Position numbers and translations under genes: made by a program. Under the pieces are notes generated by a model, which was not told where the DNA came from, searched no databases, and saw only the letters and a list, made by a program, of their open reading frames with translations. A stretch of 64,000 nucleotides of DNA from Oscillospiraceae bacterium. Lineage in GTDB: Bacteria; Bacillota; Clostridia; Oscillospirales; Acutalibacteraceae. Positions 48,607 through 56,725 of this stretch are shown here, one piece after another (positions within the stretch are counted from its first letter, which is position 1; every line of letters starts with the position of its first letter). The stretch covers positions 62,001 through 126,000 of the forward strand of contig WRED01000001.1 of the NCBI GenBank assembly GCA_009779495.1, written 5' to 3'.

Positions 48607-48790
48607 CATTGCGAGCGCGAGGAAAGTTTGCGTAACAGCAATGTTTGTGCGCGAAGCAATCCAGTCAGCAAATGGTTCAGAGATCAGAAATCAGGAGTGG
48701 TCAGGCAACGCAAAATAAAAGTGTATAACTGGATTGCTTCGCGCGCCAACCCTGTTATAAAAAGAACGTTTCTCTGCGCTCGCAATGACG
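48607..48790. repeat. Nested inverted repeat of the CATTGCGAG type in the aroC-pheA gap
   Basis: Outer arms CATTGCGAGCGC...(48607) and ...GCGCTCGCAATG (ending 48787) match over about 19 bases with few mismatches. Inner arms GCGCGAAGCAATCCAGT (48649-48665) and ACTGGATTGCTTCGCGC (48728-48744) are perfect. This fills the 316-base aroC-pheA gap. CATTGCGAG...GCAATGACG elements are dispersed repeats known in many bacterial genomes. It may reduce read-through into pheA. Confidence 0.75.
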
Positions 48791-48863
48791 CCCGACTTCT
48801 ACCTGCTTTCTGTTTTTTTAACCCGTGATTCGAGTCGCTATAGAAATTAAGGAGTTGTTCTAA

Positions 48864-50015
48864 ATGAACCTTGAAGAACTGCGAAGCGTCATAGACGGGA
48901 TCGACGACGAGCTTTTGCGTCTGTTCGTCAGGCGCATGGAGGTTGTGCGCGAGGTCGCGGAGTTCAAAAAAAGCGCCGGAAAGTCCGTGGCGGACAAAAG
49001 CCGTGAGCGCGAAATTATGACGCGCGTGATCGAGGCCGCGCCCGATTCGATGGACAACATCGTCAAGGCCCTGTTTTCGACCATGTTCAGCTTAAGCCGC
49101 GCGTACCAAAGCTCGTATCTGGCGGGGCAACCCGCGGGGCAAGCGGGGCTGTCCGCGAAAATCGGCCGCGCGCTCGAGTCCACGGCGGCGCTGTTCCCCG
49201 ATAAGGCCACCGTCGCCTGCCAGGGCGCGGAGGGCGCGTACTCGCAGATCGCGTGCGACAAGCTGTTCAAAACGCCGAATATCCTGTATTTCAGCCACTT
49301 TGAAAACGTGTTCCAAGCGGTGGAAAAAGGACTTTGCCGTTATGGCATCCTGCCGATTGAGAACAGCTTTCACGGTTCGGTAACGCAGGTGTACGACCTC
49401 ATGCGCGAGCACGATTTCCACATCGCGAGAAGCATCAAAATGAAGATAAATCATTCCCTGCTGGGCCGCAGCGGAAGCAGGTTGAGCGATATACGCGAAA
49501 TTTTCTCCCACGAGCAGGCCGTCTGGCAGTGCGCGGCGTTTCTGCAAAAACTGGACGGCGTAAAAGTGACCGCCTGCGAAAACACCGCGATGGCGGCAAA
49601 GGCCGTGGCCGAGTCGGGGCGTTCGGACGCGGCGGCGATCGCGTCGCCGGAGTGCGCGGGGCTGTACGGCCTGACGCGCCTTCAGCAGGACGTCCAAGAC
49701 TCTCACAGCAACTTTACGCGCTTTATCTGCATTTCAAAGGAGCTTGAGATTTACCCGGGCGCTGACAAAATAAGCCTTATGCTGTCCCTTGAGCACCGCC
49801 CGGGTTCACTGTTCGAGCTGATGTCGAAATTCTCCGCGCTGGGACTTAACCTTACGAAGCTTGAGAGCCGCCCCATCGCGGACAGGGATTTCGAGTTCAT
49901 GTTCTATTTCGACCTGGACGGCTCCGTGCGCGAGGAGGCCGTGCTAAAACTGATGGGCGAGCTGTCGGCGGATACGGAACGGTTTGTTTTTTTGGGGAAT
50001 TACTCTGAAAAATAA
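48864..50015 (+). CDS. pheA: Bifunctional chorismate mutase/prephenate dehydratase (P-protein)
   Basis: Makes phenylpyruvate from chorismate. 383 residues. The AroQ chorismate mutase domain spans 1-85 (LRSVIDGIDDELLRLFVRRM). The dehydratase domain spans about 110-285 (VACQGAEGAYSQIA, GILPIENSFHGSVTQVYDLM, and DSHSNFTRFICIS with the catalytic Thr). The C-terminal ACT domain (300-380) has EHRPGSLFELMSKF and LTKLESRP, the phenylalanine-binding motifs. It is last in the aromatic operon, after the inverted repeat. Confidence 0.97.
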   Translation: MNLEELRSVIDGIDDELLRLFVRRMEVVREVAEFKKSAGKSVADKSREREIMTRVIEAAPDSMDNIVKALFSTMFSLSRAYQSSYLAGQPAGQAGLSAKIGRALESTAALFPDKATVACQGAEGAYSQIACDKLFKTPNILYFSHFENVFQAVEKGLCRYGILPIENSFHGSVTQVYDLMREHDFHIARSIKMKINHSLLGRSGSRLSDIREIFSHEQAVWQCAAFLQKLDGVKVTACENTAMAAKAVAESGRSDAAAIASPECAGLYGLTRLQQDVQDSHSNFTRFICISKELEIYPGADKISLMLSLEHRPGSLFELMSKFSALGLNLTKLESRPIADRDFEFMFYFDLDGSVREEAVLKLMGELSADTERFVFLGNYSEK

Positions 50016-50017
50016 TG

Positions 50018-50692
50018 TTACCTGAACTCCGAAAAATCTTCCTTGAGCAGCCTTATTCGCCTGATCGTGATCAGCTCCTCCGCAAGTCCCGTTTCGCGTT
50101 TCAAGGCCGATATCATCAGCGAGGGATTCAGGTTGCTTTGGCTTCCGCAGGGCAGCGTCGCCTTTAGCGAGCAAACCGTGCCCGAAGCGGAAATCTCGTA
50201 CCTGAAAATATGTTCGCAGATGTTGATTTGCTTTTGTACTTTATGGCGGCCTTTCTTGCCTGTCTTTTCGGCGGTAAGGAGGCCGCTTTTTATCAGCTCG
50301 CCGGATTTTTCGGCGAACGCGGCGGCGGTCCGCCCTTCGCCGAAAAGCAGCGAGACCCCGTACTCCGCCATGGCGATCGACAACGCTTCATCAGCGGGAT
50401 CGGCGGCCGCCGTCACCTCAATGCCCTCGGGCAAAACGGCGGACAGGCGTTTTTCTATCTCCGCGCCCGTGATTTCGCCCTCGATTTTCATGTCAAGCGG
50501 CTCGGCGGCGCTCTCCTGCCCAAGGGGCAGCGGCGCGAGAAAATTCAGGTACGGGTGCGGATTGAAGCCCTCGGTATACCACAGCGGCAGCCGCGCGCGG
50601 CGCACGGCCCGGGTAAAGCAGCGGTTCATGTCAAGGTGTGAGAGGTACTTCGCCCTGCCCTCTTTTTTAAACCAGACCCTTACAGCGCGCAT
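50018..50692 (-). CDS. DUF2344/TIGR03936 radical-SAM-linked protein
   Basis: 224 residues. VRVWFKKEGRAKYLSHLDMN, ARLPLWYTEGFNPHPYLNF and ALPLG-like APLPLGQESAAE are characteristic of the family that accompanies, or is fused to, the TIGR03960 radical SAM protein. The biochemical role is unknown. ATG 50692 lies eight bases after GGAGG within the end of the radical SAM gene (26-base overlap), so the two are coupled. Confidence 0.92.
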   Translation of the reverse strand: MRAVRVWFKKEGRAKYLSHLDMNRCFTRAVRRARLPLWYTEGFNPHPYLNFLAPLPLGQESAAEPLDMKIEGEITGAEIEKRLSAVLPEGIEVTAAADPADEALSIAMAEYGVSLLFGEGRTAAAFAEKSGELIKSGLLTAEKTGKKGRHKVQKQINICEHIFRYEISASGTVCSLKATLPCGSQSNLNPSLMISALKRETGLAEELITIRRIRLLKEDFSEFR

Positions 50693-52523
50693 CGCACTCA
50701 CCTCCGTTCAGTTTGTCCGCGCCGCAAACCGCGCATTTTACGCGGCAGTGAGGCGTCGTCTCGTTTTCCCCGGCCTTTTTGCTTTCCTTTATCAGAAATT
50801 CCTTACTTACGCCGTAGTCCATGTGATCCCACGGCAGAACCTCGCCGCAGTCACGGCGGCGGTTCGCGTAAAACGCCACGGACAGCCCATGCTCCATGAA
50901 CGCTTCCTCCCAAAACCCGAAGTTAAAAAGCTCGTCCCAGCCGTCAAAGCGGCAGCCCTTTTCCCACGCGGTTTTGATCACAGCGGCCAGTCGCCTGTCG
51001 CCCCGGGCGAGCGCCGCCTCTAAAAGGCTCGTCTGGGTTTTGTGACAACTCAGGCTGATTTTTTTTGTCCTGATGTGAGAAAACAGGCCGCGCTGCTTTT
51101 CCTCCAGCTGTTCGCGCGTGTCCTGCGGCTCCCACTGGAAGGGAGTGAACGGTTTCGGCACGAAAGACGACACGCTGACCGACACCGTCACGCCCTTGCC
51201 CTTGGGCTTGTTCGGATTCGCGTAGTATTCGTCCACGACCTTTTGCGCAAGCTCCGCTATGCCCGCGACGTCCTCCGGCGTTTCCGTGGGCAGGCCCAGC
51301 ATGAAGTAGAGCTTGACAGACGTCCAGCCGCCTTCGAAAGCCTGCCGCGCTGTCGAAAGCATCTCCTGCTCGGTGACGTTTTTATTGATGGCGTCGCGGA
51401 GCCGCTGGGTGCCCGCCTCGGGCGCGAAGGTCAAAGAGCTTCTGCGCACACCGGACAGCTTTTCCATCAGCTCTTTGGGGAAGTTGTCCGCCCGCAGGCT
51501 CGGCAGGGCGATGTTGATTTTTTCATCGTCCGTCCACGCGACGAGTCTTGTGAGCAGCTCCTCCATTTTGGTGTAGTCGCTGGCGCTTAAGGAGCAAAGG
51601 GAAATCTCGTCGCTGCCTGTGGACAGGCATATGTCCCGGCATTGGCGGTCAACCGTTTCCGGGCTTTTCTCGCGTATGGGACGGTAGATGAACCCGGCCT
51701 GACAAAAGCGGCAGCCACGGATGCAGCCGCGGAAAATCTCCGTCACGGCGCGGTCATGGACGACCTCGACGGACGGCACGACGAAGCTTTCGGGGAAGAA
51801 CATGGCGTCCAAATCGCGAACGACGCTCTTCTTTATTTTCGCGGGCGCGTCACCCTGCGGCGTGACGGCCCTCACGGTTCCATCCCCGTTATAGCTGACA
51901 TCGTAAAGCGACGGCACGTAAACGCCCGGAAGCTTTGACGCGGCCAGCAGGAACTCTTTCTTTGACGAGCCTTTTTCCTTGTGTGCAATCAAAAGGTCAA
52001 TCAGCGTATTGGTTATCTCCTCGCCGTCGCCGGGCAAAAATATATCGGCGAAAGCGTGGACAGGCTCGGCGTTACAGACGCACGGCCCGCCCGCTATGAC
52101 GATCGGCGTCAGGGCGGTCCGCTCCGCGCTTTCAAGGGGCAAACCGGCTAAGTCGAGCATGTTAAGCATGTTCGTGTAGCACAGCTCGTATTGCAGCGTG
52201 AAGCCGATGAGGTCAAAATCGCGTATGGGGTCACCGCTTTCAAGGCCGTAGAGCAAAACGCCGCGCTTTCTCATCTGCTCCTCCATGTCGCCCCAGGGCG
52301 CGAAAACACGCTCGCACCAGGTGTCCTCACGGGCGTTGGCAAGGGCGTAAAGTATCTTCATGCCAAGATGAGACATGCCGATCTCGTAGGAGTCGGGGAA
52401 GCAGAACGCGTAGCGGAGCCTTATGCTGTCTTTGTCTTTTACAACGCTGTTCAGCTCGCCGCCGGTATAGCGGCCGGGCTTTTGGACGGATTGCAGGCAG
52501 GCTTCGAGTTGTGGGTTAAGCAT
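50667..52523 (-). CDS. TIGR03960 family B12-binding-like/radical SAM protein
   Basis: 618 residues. The N-terminal cobalamin-binding-like domain (residues 20-200) contains FPDSYEIGMSHLGMKILYAL and VIAGGPCVCNAEPVHAFADI. The radical SAM domain has the cluster motif CIRGCRFCQAG (near 245-255) and SLPSLRADNF. A C-terminal segment after residue 430 ends with two CxxC-like pairs (CRVKCAVC and CDARC). ATG 52523 has AGGAGG upstream. The family often lies near ribosome-assembly genes, but its substrate is unknown. Confidence 0.93.
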   Translation of the reverse strand: MLNPQLEACLQSVQKPGRYTGGELNSVVKDKDSIRLRYAFCFPDSYEIGMSHLGMKILYALANAREDTWCERVFAPWGDMEEQMRKRGVLLYGLESGDPIRDFDLIGFTLQYELCYTNMLNMLDLAGLPLESAERTALTPIVIAGGPCVCNAEPVHAFADIFLPGDGEEITNTLIDLLIAHKEKGSSKKEFLLAASKLPGVYVPSLYDVSYNGDGTVRAVTPQGDAPAKIKKSVVRDLDAMFFPESFVVPSVEVVHDRAVTEIFRGCIRGCRFCQAGFIYRPIREKSPETVDRQCRDICLSTGSDEISLCSLSASDYTKMEELLTRLVAWTDDEKINIALPSLRADNFPKELMEKLSGVRRSSLTFAPEAGTQRLRDAINKNVTEQEMLSTARQAFEGGWTSVKLYFMLGLPTETPEDVAGIAELAQKVVDEYYANPNKPKGKGVTVSVSVSSFVPKPFTPFQWEPQDTREQLEEKQRGLFSHIRTKKISLSCHKTQTSLLEAALARGDRRLAAVIKTAWEKGCRFDGWDELFNFGFWEEAFMEHGLSVAFYANRRRDCGEVLPWDHMDYGVSKEFLIKESKKAGENETTPHCRVKCAVCGADKLNGGECDARCKGLV

Positions 52524-52574
52524 ATGTCCTCCTATTACTTGATAGACTATATTTAGAGCTTTTAAAAATTTCAC

Positions 52575-52603
52575 TTGCACATTTTGTGTTTTTATAGTAT
52601 AAT
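52575..52603 (+). promoter_or_regulatory. Promoter of the sigma-like/LRR fusion gene
   Basis: TTGCAC (52575-52580), a 17-base spacer and TATAAT (52598-52603). Confidence 0.7.
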
Positions 52604-52643
52604 TAGATGTTAGAGGGTATCTTTATATTGGGGGGAATGTCGA

Positions 52644-54740
52644 TTGAACCGTCTGGGAACATGGAAGCTCATCCTGATGGCCCGGGAGGGCGACCGCAAG
52701 GCTATCAAAGCGCTGTTTGAGTCAACCTGCCGCGCCGCTTATCTCTTGGCGCTCACCATCACGAAAGATAAAGAAACGGCGCGCGGCATTTTGATCGACA
52801 GCTACACAGAGATATTCCAAAATCTTGACAGCCTCGGCGAAAGCTCCGGCTTTTTGGACACGCTTTGCGGGCAGGCTGTCCGCCAAGCCGAGAAAGCGCT
52901 TCCCTCCGCGCCGCGTTACAAATTCGACGCATCGGCGGAAAAGCAGCGCGAGCTGTGGAATCCCGATCCAGGCGCGATCACCGAGTTTGAAACGCTCCCG
53001 GGGCTTGACCTCTCCGGCGCGGCTGACAATGTGCTTGACATTTTCGAGATGCTTGAGCTATCTTCGCGGCTCTCGGCTTACCTGTTTTACTTCGCGGAGA
53101 TAGAGCCGGCCGCTATCGCGTCACTGCTGGGCGCAAGCGAGGCGTGCATACGCGGCACGCTTTTCGGCGTGGGTCAGACGGTCATCCCGCAGATCGGGCA
53201 GATACAAAAGACCATACCTGCGCTTAGGGGCGCGTCCGCCGAGTCGGTCATCTTATGGGCGCTGCAAAATACGAAAAAACACGCTATGCGCGGCGATGTC
53301 ATTGAGGACTGTTTCGGGCAAATGGTGTCCGGGCTTGTGGCCGCGGGCGCGCTTGAGCCTGAAATCGCCGCCGGCCCGTCCGAGCCTTATCTTGATTTGG
53401 GTGTGGACATTCCGCTACAGGATATGGGCGTGCCGAATAAATCCGACGGATATTCGCTTCAGCGGTTTTTGAAAGTCTTTTTCATTGTCATGATCGTCGC
53501 GGTGCTGTTCGGCGCGGCATTCGGGTTGAAACGCATACGTGACTACAATATGCAGCGCGCGGAGATAAACAGAAGCCAAAGCCGCACGACGCTTCCGTAT
53601 TCCGAAATCGAGTTCCCGACGTCGGGCCTTGTTTTCTCGACGGAATATTCAAAGACGCAGCCTACGGAGCAGTCCCCCGTATCTACTGCCACGGGATCGG
53701 CCTCCCTGTCAAGCACGGCGGAGATACCGACCGAAACGACGACACGGGACATTTTGCAGGGGCTTGAATACTCCGTCTCAGGCAACAGCGTAACGATCAC
53801 GCGATACAGCGATTCGCGCGCCAGCGTGGAAATACCGCAGACGATAAACGGCCTTACGGTGACGGCCATCGGGGTCAACGCTTTTTACAATTCCACGGTG
53901 CAGAGCGTCAAAATCCCCCCCACCGTGAACTCCATCGGCGCCAGCGCGTTTTATAACTGCACGAGCCTGAGCAGTATCATCATCCCGCCCGGCGTCACGA
54001 AAATTCCTGAAAACGCTTTCAGGGGTTGCTCCAGCCTGACCACCGTGTCAATTCCCAACACCGTGACGTTCATCGGCGCGCAGGCTTTTTACAAGTGCTT
54101 TTCACTGCGCGATATCGCCGTACCGTCAAGCGTGACGCATCTGGGGGACTGGGCTTTCGCGAACTGTACGTCGCTGACCTCCATCACCATTCCCGGCGCG
54201 GTTATGTACGTAGGCAAATCACTGTTTTACGAGTGCACCGCGCTGACCAGCTGCTCGCTGTCCGTCGCGCCGCAGACGACGGCTTTGGGCGAGTGGATGT
54301 TCTTCGGCTGCGTAAGTCTGCGCTCTTTCGCCGTTCCGCACAGCGTCACGGCCATCCCGCCCAACTGCTTCTACGGCTGCCGGGGACTGCAAACGGTATC
54401 GTTCCCGTTCGGCCTGCATACCATCGGCGACAGCGCGTTTTTCGACTGCTCGTCCCTCGCCGGCGTCAGCTTCGGACCCAATCTCAGGCGCATCGGCAGT
54501 TCCGCGTTCTCCGGCTGTACGTCTATCAAACGCATCGACCTCCCTGCCGGGGCGACGACTTTAGGCGCGCAGGCCTTTGCCGGATGCACGGGGCTTGAAC
54601 ATGCCATGCTGCCCGCGTCGGTAAACGATATCGGAACAGGAACGTTCGCGGGATGCTCGGCGCTGACGATCACCTGCGCAGCGGGATCGTATGCGGAAAC
54701 GTATGCGGAACGCAACGGCATAAAACATACGGCGGCATAA
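52644..54740 (+). CDS. Sigma-70-like domain/membrane span/extracellular leucine-rich-repeat fusion
   Basis: 698 residues. The N-terminus resembles ECF sigma region 2 (LMAREGDRKAIKALFESTCR, then ALTITKDKETARGILIDSY), and residues about 130-185 resemble region 4 (SSRLSAYLFYFAEIEPAAIA followed by ASEACIRGTLFGVGQTV). The promoter-contact positions look eroded. One membrane span (FLKVFFIVMIVAVLFGAAFG, near 276-295) follows, then a Ser/Thr linker and ten or so BspA-type leucine-rich repeats (for example SIGASAFYNCTSLSSIIIP) from about residue 400 to the end. The topology is cytoplasmic sigma-like part, extracellular repeats. The start is TTG 52644, seven bases after GGGGGA. A signalling or adhesion role is inference. 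Confidence 0.82.
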   Translation: MNRLGTWKLILMAREGDRKAIKALFESTCRAAYLLALTITKDKETARGILIDSYTEIFQNLDSLGESSGFLDTLCGQAVRQAEKALPSAPRYKFDASAEKQRELWNPDPGAITEFETLPGLDLSGAADNVLDIFEMLELSSRLSAYLFYFAEIEPAAIASLLGASEACIRGTLFGVGQTVIPQIGQIQKTIPALRGASAESVILWALQNTKKHAMRGDVIEDCFGQMVSGLVAAGALEPEIAAGPSEPYLDLGVDIPLQDMGVPNKSDGYSLQRFLKVFFIVMIVAVLFGAAFGLKRIRDYNMQRAEINRSQSRTTLPYSEIEFPTSGLVFSTEYSKTQPTEQSPVSTATGSASLSSTAEIPTETTTRDILQGLEYSVSGNSVTITRYSDSRASVEIPQTINGLTVTAIGVNAFYNSTVQSVKIPPTVNSIGASAFYNCTSLSSIIIPPGVTKIPENAFRGCSSLTTVSIPNTVTFIGAQAFYKCFSLRDIAVPSSVTHLGDWAFANCTSLTSITIPGAVMYVGKSLFYECTALTSCSLSVAPQTTALGEWMFFGCVSLRSFAVPHSVTAIPPNCFYGCRGLQTVSFPFGLHTIGDSAFFDCSSLAGVSFGPNLRRIGSSAFSGCTSIKRIDLPAGATTLGAQAFAGCTGLEHAMLPASVNDIGTGTFAGCSALTITCAAGSYAETYAERNGIKHTAA

Positions 54741-54754
54741 CGCAATTCATCCCT

Positions 54755-54803
54755 AGGGCGTGTTTGAAAAAATCCCCGTGTGCGGATTTTTCAAACACGC
54801 CCT
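54755..54803. terminator. Strong terminator between the LRR fusion and the S24-type repressor
   Basis: AGGGCGTGTTTGAAAAA (54755-54771) and TTTTTCAAACACGCCCT (54787-54803) are perfect 17-base arms, extended inward by ATCC/GGAT. It can work in both directions between the convergent genes. Confidence 0.9.
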
Positions 54804-55392
54804 ACAGATATTTTCTTCTAAGCTCCACAATCTTCCCTATAATCGCGACGGGCGTCTCCCTGATCTCGTCCTCCGTGAACAGAATCGGCTCAAACTCCGC
54901 ATTAAAAGGCGCAAGCATGATGCTTGTGCCTTTTTTTATTACGCGCCTTGCCACGGCATCCTCCCGCCCGATCAGTACGAGCGCAAGCTCCCCGCTGTTC
55001 ACGCTGTCCTGCCGCCGGACGATCAGGATGTCCCCGGCGGAAAAAACCGGCCGCATCGCTTCTCCCGCCGCCTTTATCGCGAAGTGCTCCCCGCTGTCAG
55101 CCATATCCGCCGTGATCGGTTCAAACTGAACGATCTCGCCGTCCCGGGGAGGTTTCATGCCGCCGCGGATGTGGTCGATGACGGGAATCTTCTCACTGAG
55201 TCCCGCGTCGGTTCCCAAAATCATATCGACCGAAACATTGAAGCAGGCGGCCATCTTCACCAGACTGTCCAAGTCTGGTTTTGTTCTGCCCTGCTCCCAC
55301 TGGCTGACGGCTGTCTGATGCACCCCGCAGATACCGGCAAGCTCTATCTGCGAAAGCTTTTTTTGTCGGCGAAGTATACGGATCATGTCCAT
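54802..55392 (-). CDS. XRE/S24-type repressor with both protease residues replaced
   Basis: 196 residues. The N-terminal HTH reads LRRQKKLSQIELAGICGVHQ with QTAVSQWEQGRTKPDLDSL. The C-terminal LexA/CI-like domain keeps HFAIKAAGEAMRPVFSAGDI and LIVRRQDSVNSGELALVLIG. In active S24 proteins the first stretch is G-D-S-M with nucleophile Ser; here it is GEAM. The catalytic Lys of the ...VKRVIK-type strand is replaced in DAVARRVIKKG (aligned Arg). Self-cleavage is therefore unlikely. It is divergent from the 55556 gene with shared operators. Confidence 0.88.
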   Translation of the reverse strand: MDMIRILRRQKKLSQIELAGICGVHQTAVSQWEQGRTKPDLDSLVKMAACFNVSVDMILGTDAGLSEKIPVIDHIRGGMKPPRDGEIVQFEPITADMADSGEHFAIKAAGEAMRPVFSAGDILIVRRQDSVNSGELALVLIGREDAVARRVIKKGTSIMLAPFNAEFEPILFTEDEIRETPVAIIGKIVELRRKYL

Positions 55393-55435
55393 ATTGATAA
55401 TCCCCTCTTATTAAAGTTTTATCCCCTGTAGTAGT

Positions 55436-55464
55436 ATTATCAGCCATACTATTAAATTCGTCAA
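55436..55464 (-). promoter_or_regulatory. Promoter of the S24-type repressor gene
   Basis: On the minus strand, TTGACG (55459-55464), a 17-base spacer and GATAAT (55436-55441). A TACTATT half-site (55447-55453) lies in the spacer, suggesting autoregulation. Confidence 0.6.
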
Positions 55465-55493
55465 GAAAAATCGAATAAATATAAATTATACTA

Positions 55494-55522
55494 TTGACTT
55501 TTCGCGACTTTCCTGCTAATAT
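55494..55522 (+). promoter_or_regulatory. Promoter of the dual-HTH gene
   Basis: TTGACT (55494-55499), a 17-base spacer and TAATAT (55517-55522). A TACTATT half-site (55489-55495) overlaps the -35 box. Confidence 0.7.
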
Positions 55523-55537
55523 AATAGTGTTACTATT
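55523..55537. promoter_or_regulatory. Palindromic operator in the divergent region
   Basis: AATAGT-GTT-ACTATT, a perfect 6-3-6 palindrome over the predicted transcription start of the 55556 gene. Its half-site recurs at 55447 and 55489. The divergently encoded repressor is the likely ligand. Confidence 0.6.
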
Positions 55538-55555
55538 AACAAGGAGGCTGAACTC

Positions 55556-56185
55556 ATGATTTCGCCGGAGGAACCTCGCCCGACCTGCGATGAAGCGGCG
55601 ATCGCGCGGCTTTCCTATCTGAACTGGGAGCGTTCCCGGGCGGAGGGGCTTTCAGAATATGTCTACAGGCGGCGCGCGGTGGACCTGTCGTTTCTCACGG
55701 CGGAGGTCGTAAAAAGCGAGCTGACCGACAACGAGCGCAACGTGATCGAGCTTGTCTACTACAGGCGGAAAAAGCTGTCTGACGCGGCCAAGGACATGGA
55801 CCGGGATAAATCGACCGTCAAGCGAACGCTTCAGCGCGCGGAGGAAAAAATACAGCATCATCTTAAATATGCCATTTCATACCAATACAATCTTAAAACG
55901 GTATCGTTTCTGCCTGTGGCAGTGCGCGAGGCCTTGGCCGTAGCGGCGTGGCGGCTGTACTCGCCGGAAACCTTCGGGGAACGGCTTCGCAAGCTGCGTC
56001 TGAGCGAAAATATCGGTATGGAAACGCTGGCGGACGCTCTCGCGCTCCCGGAATCAAGGCTAGAAGCGCTGGAGTCCGGGCAAGAAAGCCCGACCGCGCC
56101 GGAGACCGTCGCGCTGGCCGCGTTTTTCGGGCGGACGACGGACTACCTGCTAACAGGAGAAAGGGGAGGTTCATATGATGTATAA
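55556..56185 (+). CDS. Dual helix-turn-helix regulator (sigma region 4-like plus XRE)
   Basis: 209 residues. Residues about 55-105 resemble a sigma-70 region 4 or phage-type late regulator (LTDNERNVIELVYYRRKKLS, with AAKDMDRDKSTVKRTLQRAE). Residues about 140-205 form an XRE HTH (FGERLRKLRLSENIGMETLA with ALPESRLEALESGQE). The start follows AAGGAGG. It is the first gene of a three-gene plus-strand unit that ends in a holin-like gene and faces the S24 repressor, the layout of a phage-derived switch. Confidence 0.78.
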   Translation: MISPEEPRPTCDEAAIARLSYLNWERSRAEGLSEYVYRRRAVDLSFLTAEVVKSELTDNERNVIELVYYRRKKLSDAAKDMDRDKSTVKRTLQRAEEKIQHHLKYAISYQYNLKTVSFLPVAVREALAVAAWRLYSPETFGERLRKLRLSENIGMETLADALALPESRLEALESGQESPTAPETVALAAFFGRTTDYLLTGERGGSYDV

Positions 56186-56408
56186 AACGCTCGCGGAGCT
56201 ATCCGGGGACTACTATGACAGCGCGGCGATTCAGGAGGAGCTTATCATGAAAAACCGCGCAAAGCTTGCGGCGGCGCGGCGGCGCGGCGATAAAAATGAG
56301 GAGGTTCGCCTGACCCGGCTCATTTACGTTCTGTACGCCCAACGCAGGGAGCTTTTAGAAACAGCGGCAAAACTCAAGCATTATTACAGAAATTCAACGT
56401 ATACATAA
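56175..56408 (+). CDS. Small basic helical protein, unknown function
   Basis: 77 residues, almost all helix and rich in Arg, Lys, Ala and Glu (KNRAKLAAARRRGDKNEEVR), ending in LLETAAKLKHYYRNSTYT. No family is recognised. It overlaps the preceding gene by 11 bases; GGGAGG lies five bases before ATG 56175, and ATG 56178 is equally possible. Position between a regulator and a holin-like gene suggests a phage-derived accessory protein. Confidence 0.65.
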   Translation: MMYKTLAELSGDYYDSAAIQEELIMKNRAKLAAARRRGDKNEEVRLTRLIYVLYAQRRELLETAAKLKHYYRNSTYT

Positions 56409-56429
56409 ATATAGAGAGGAGGTTTAACT

Positions 56430-56672
56430 GTGGAATATATCGTGGAAAAAGCGCTGGTATTGATTCCCGCGCTGTTCGTTTTGGGCAAGATCATCAAAAG
56501 CATCGAAAAGATACCGAACAAGTTCATTCCGCTGATTTTGCTGGTGTTCGGCGTGAGCGGGACGCTGCTGCTTTTGGGGCCGTCGGTAGACGCGGCGATA
56601 CAGGGTGTGCTTGTGACGGGCGTGACGGTTTACGGGCACCAGGTGTTTAAGCAGCTGACGCAGGAGGAATAG
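56430..56672 (+). CDS. Phage holin-like small membrane protein
   Basis: 80 residues. Two to three hydrophobic segments (VEKALVLIPALFVLGKII; FIPLILLVFGVSGTLLLL; a third around AAIQGVLVTGVTVYGHQVF) and a short charged C-terminus KQLTQEE resemble holin families of Firmicutes phages. GTG 56430 lies after GAGGAGG. No endolysin gene follows, so lysis is doubtful; a peptide-export or stress role is possible. Confidence 0.75.
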   Translation: MEYIVEKALVLIPALFVLGKIIKSIEKIPNKFIPLILLVFGVSGTLLLLGPSVDAAIQGVLVTGVTVYGHQVFKQLTQEE

Positions 56673-56682
56673 GCAGGGAAAT

Positions 56683-56716
56683 GGGCGGCATCGTTGTTGA
56701 TGCCGCCCTTGGTTTA
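56683..56716 (+). terminator. Terminator after the holin-like gene
   Basis: GGGCGGCATC (56683-56692) and GATGCCGCCC (56699-56708) are perfect arms with a GTTGTT loop, followed by TTGGTTT. Confidence 0.82.
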
Positions 56717-56725
56717 TTATGGGAT

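Noticed and set aside
54802..56672. A full prophage around the repressor-holin cassette
   Set aside because: No integrase, terminase, portal, capsid, tail or endolysin gene lies on either side; neighbours are surface-protein genes.
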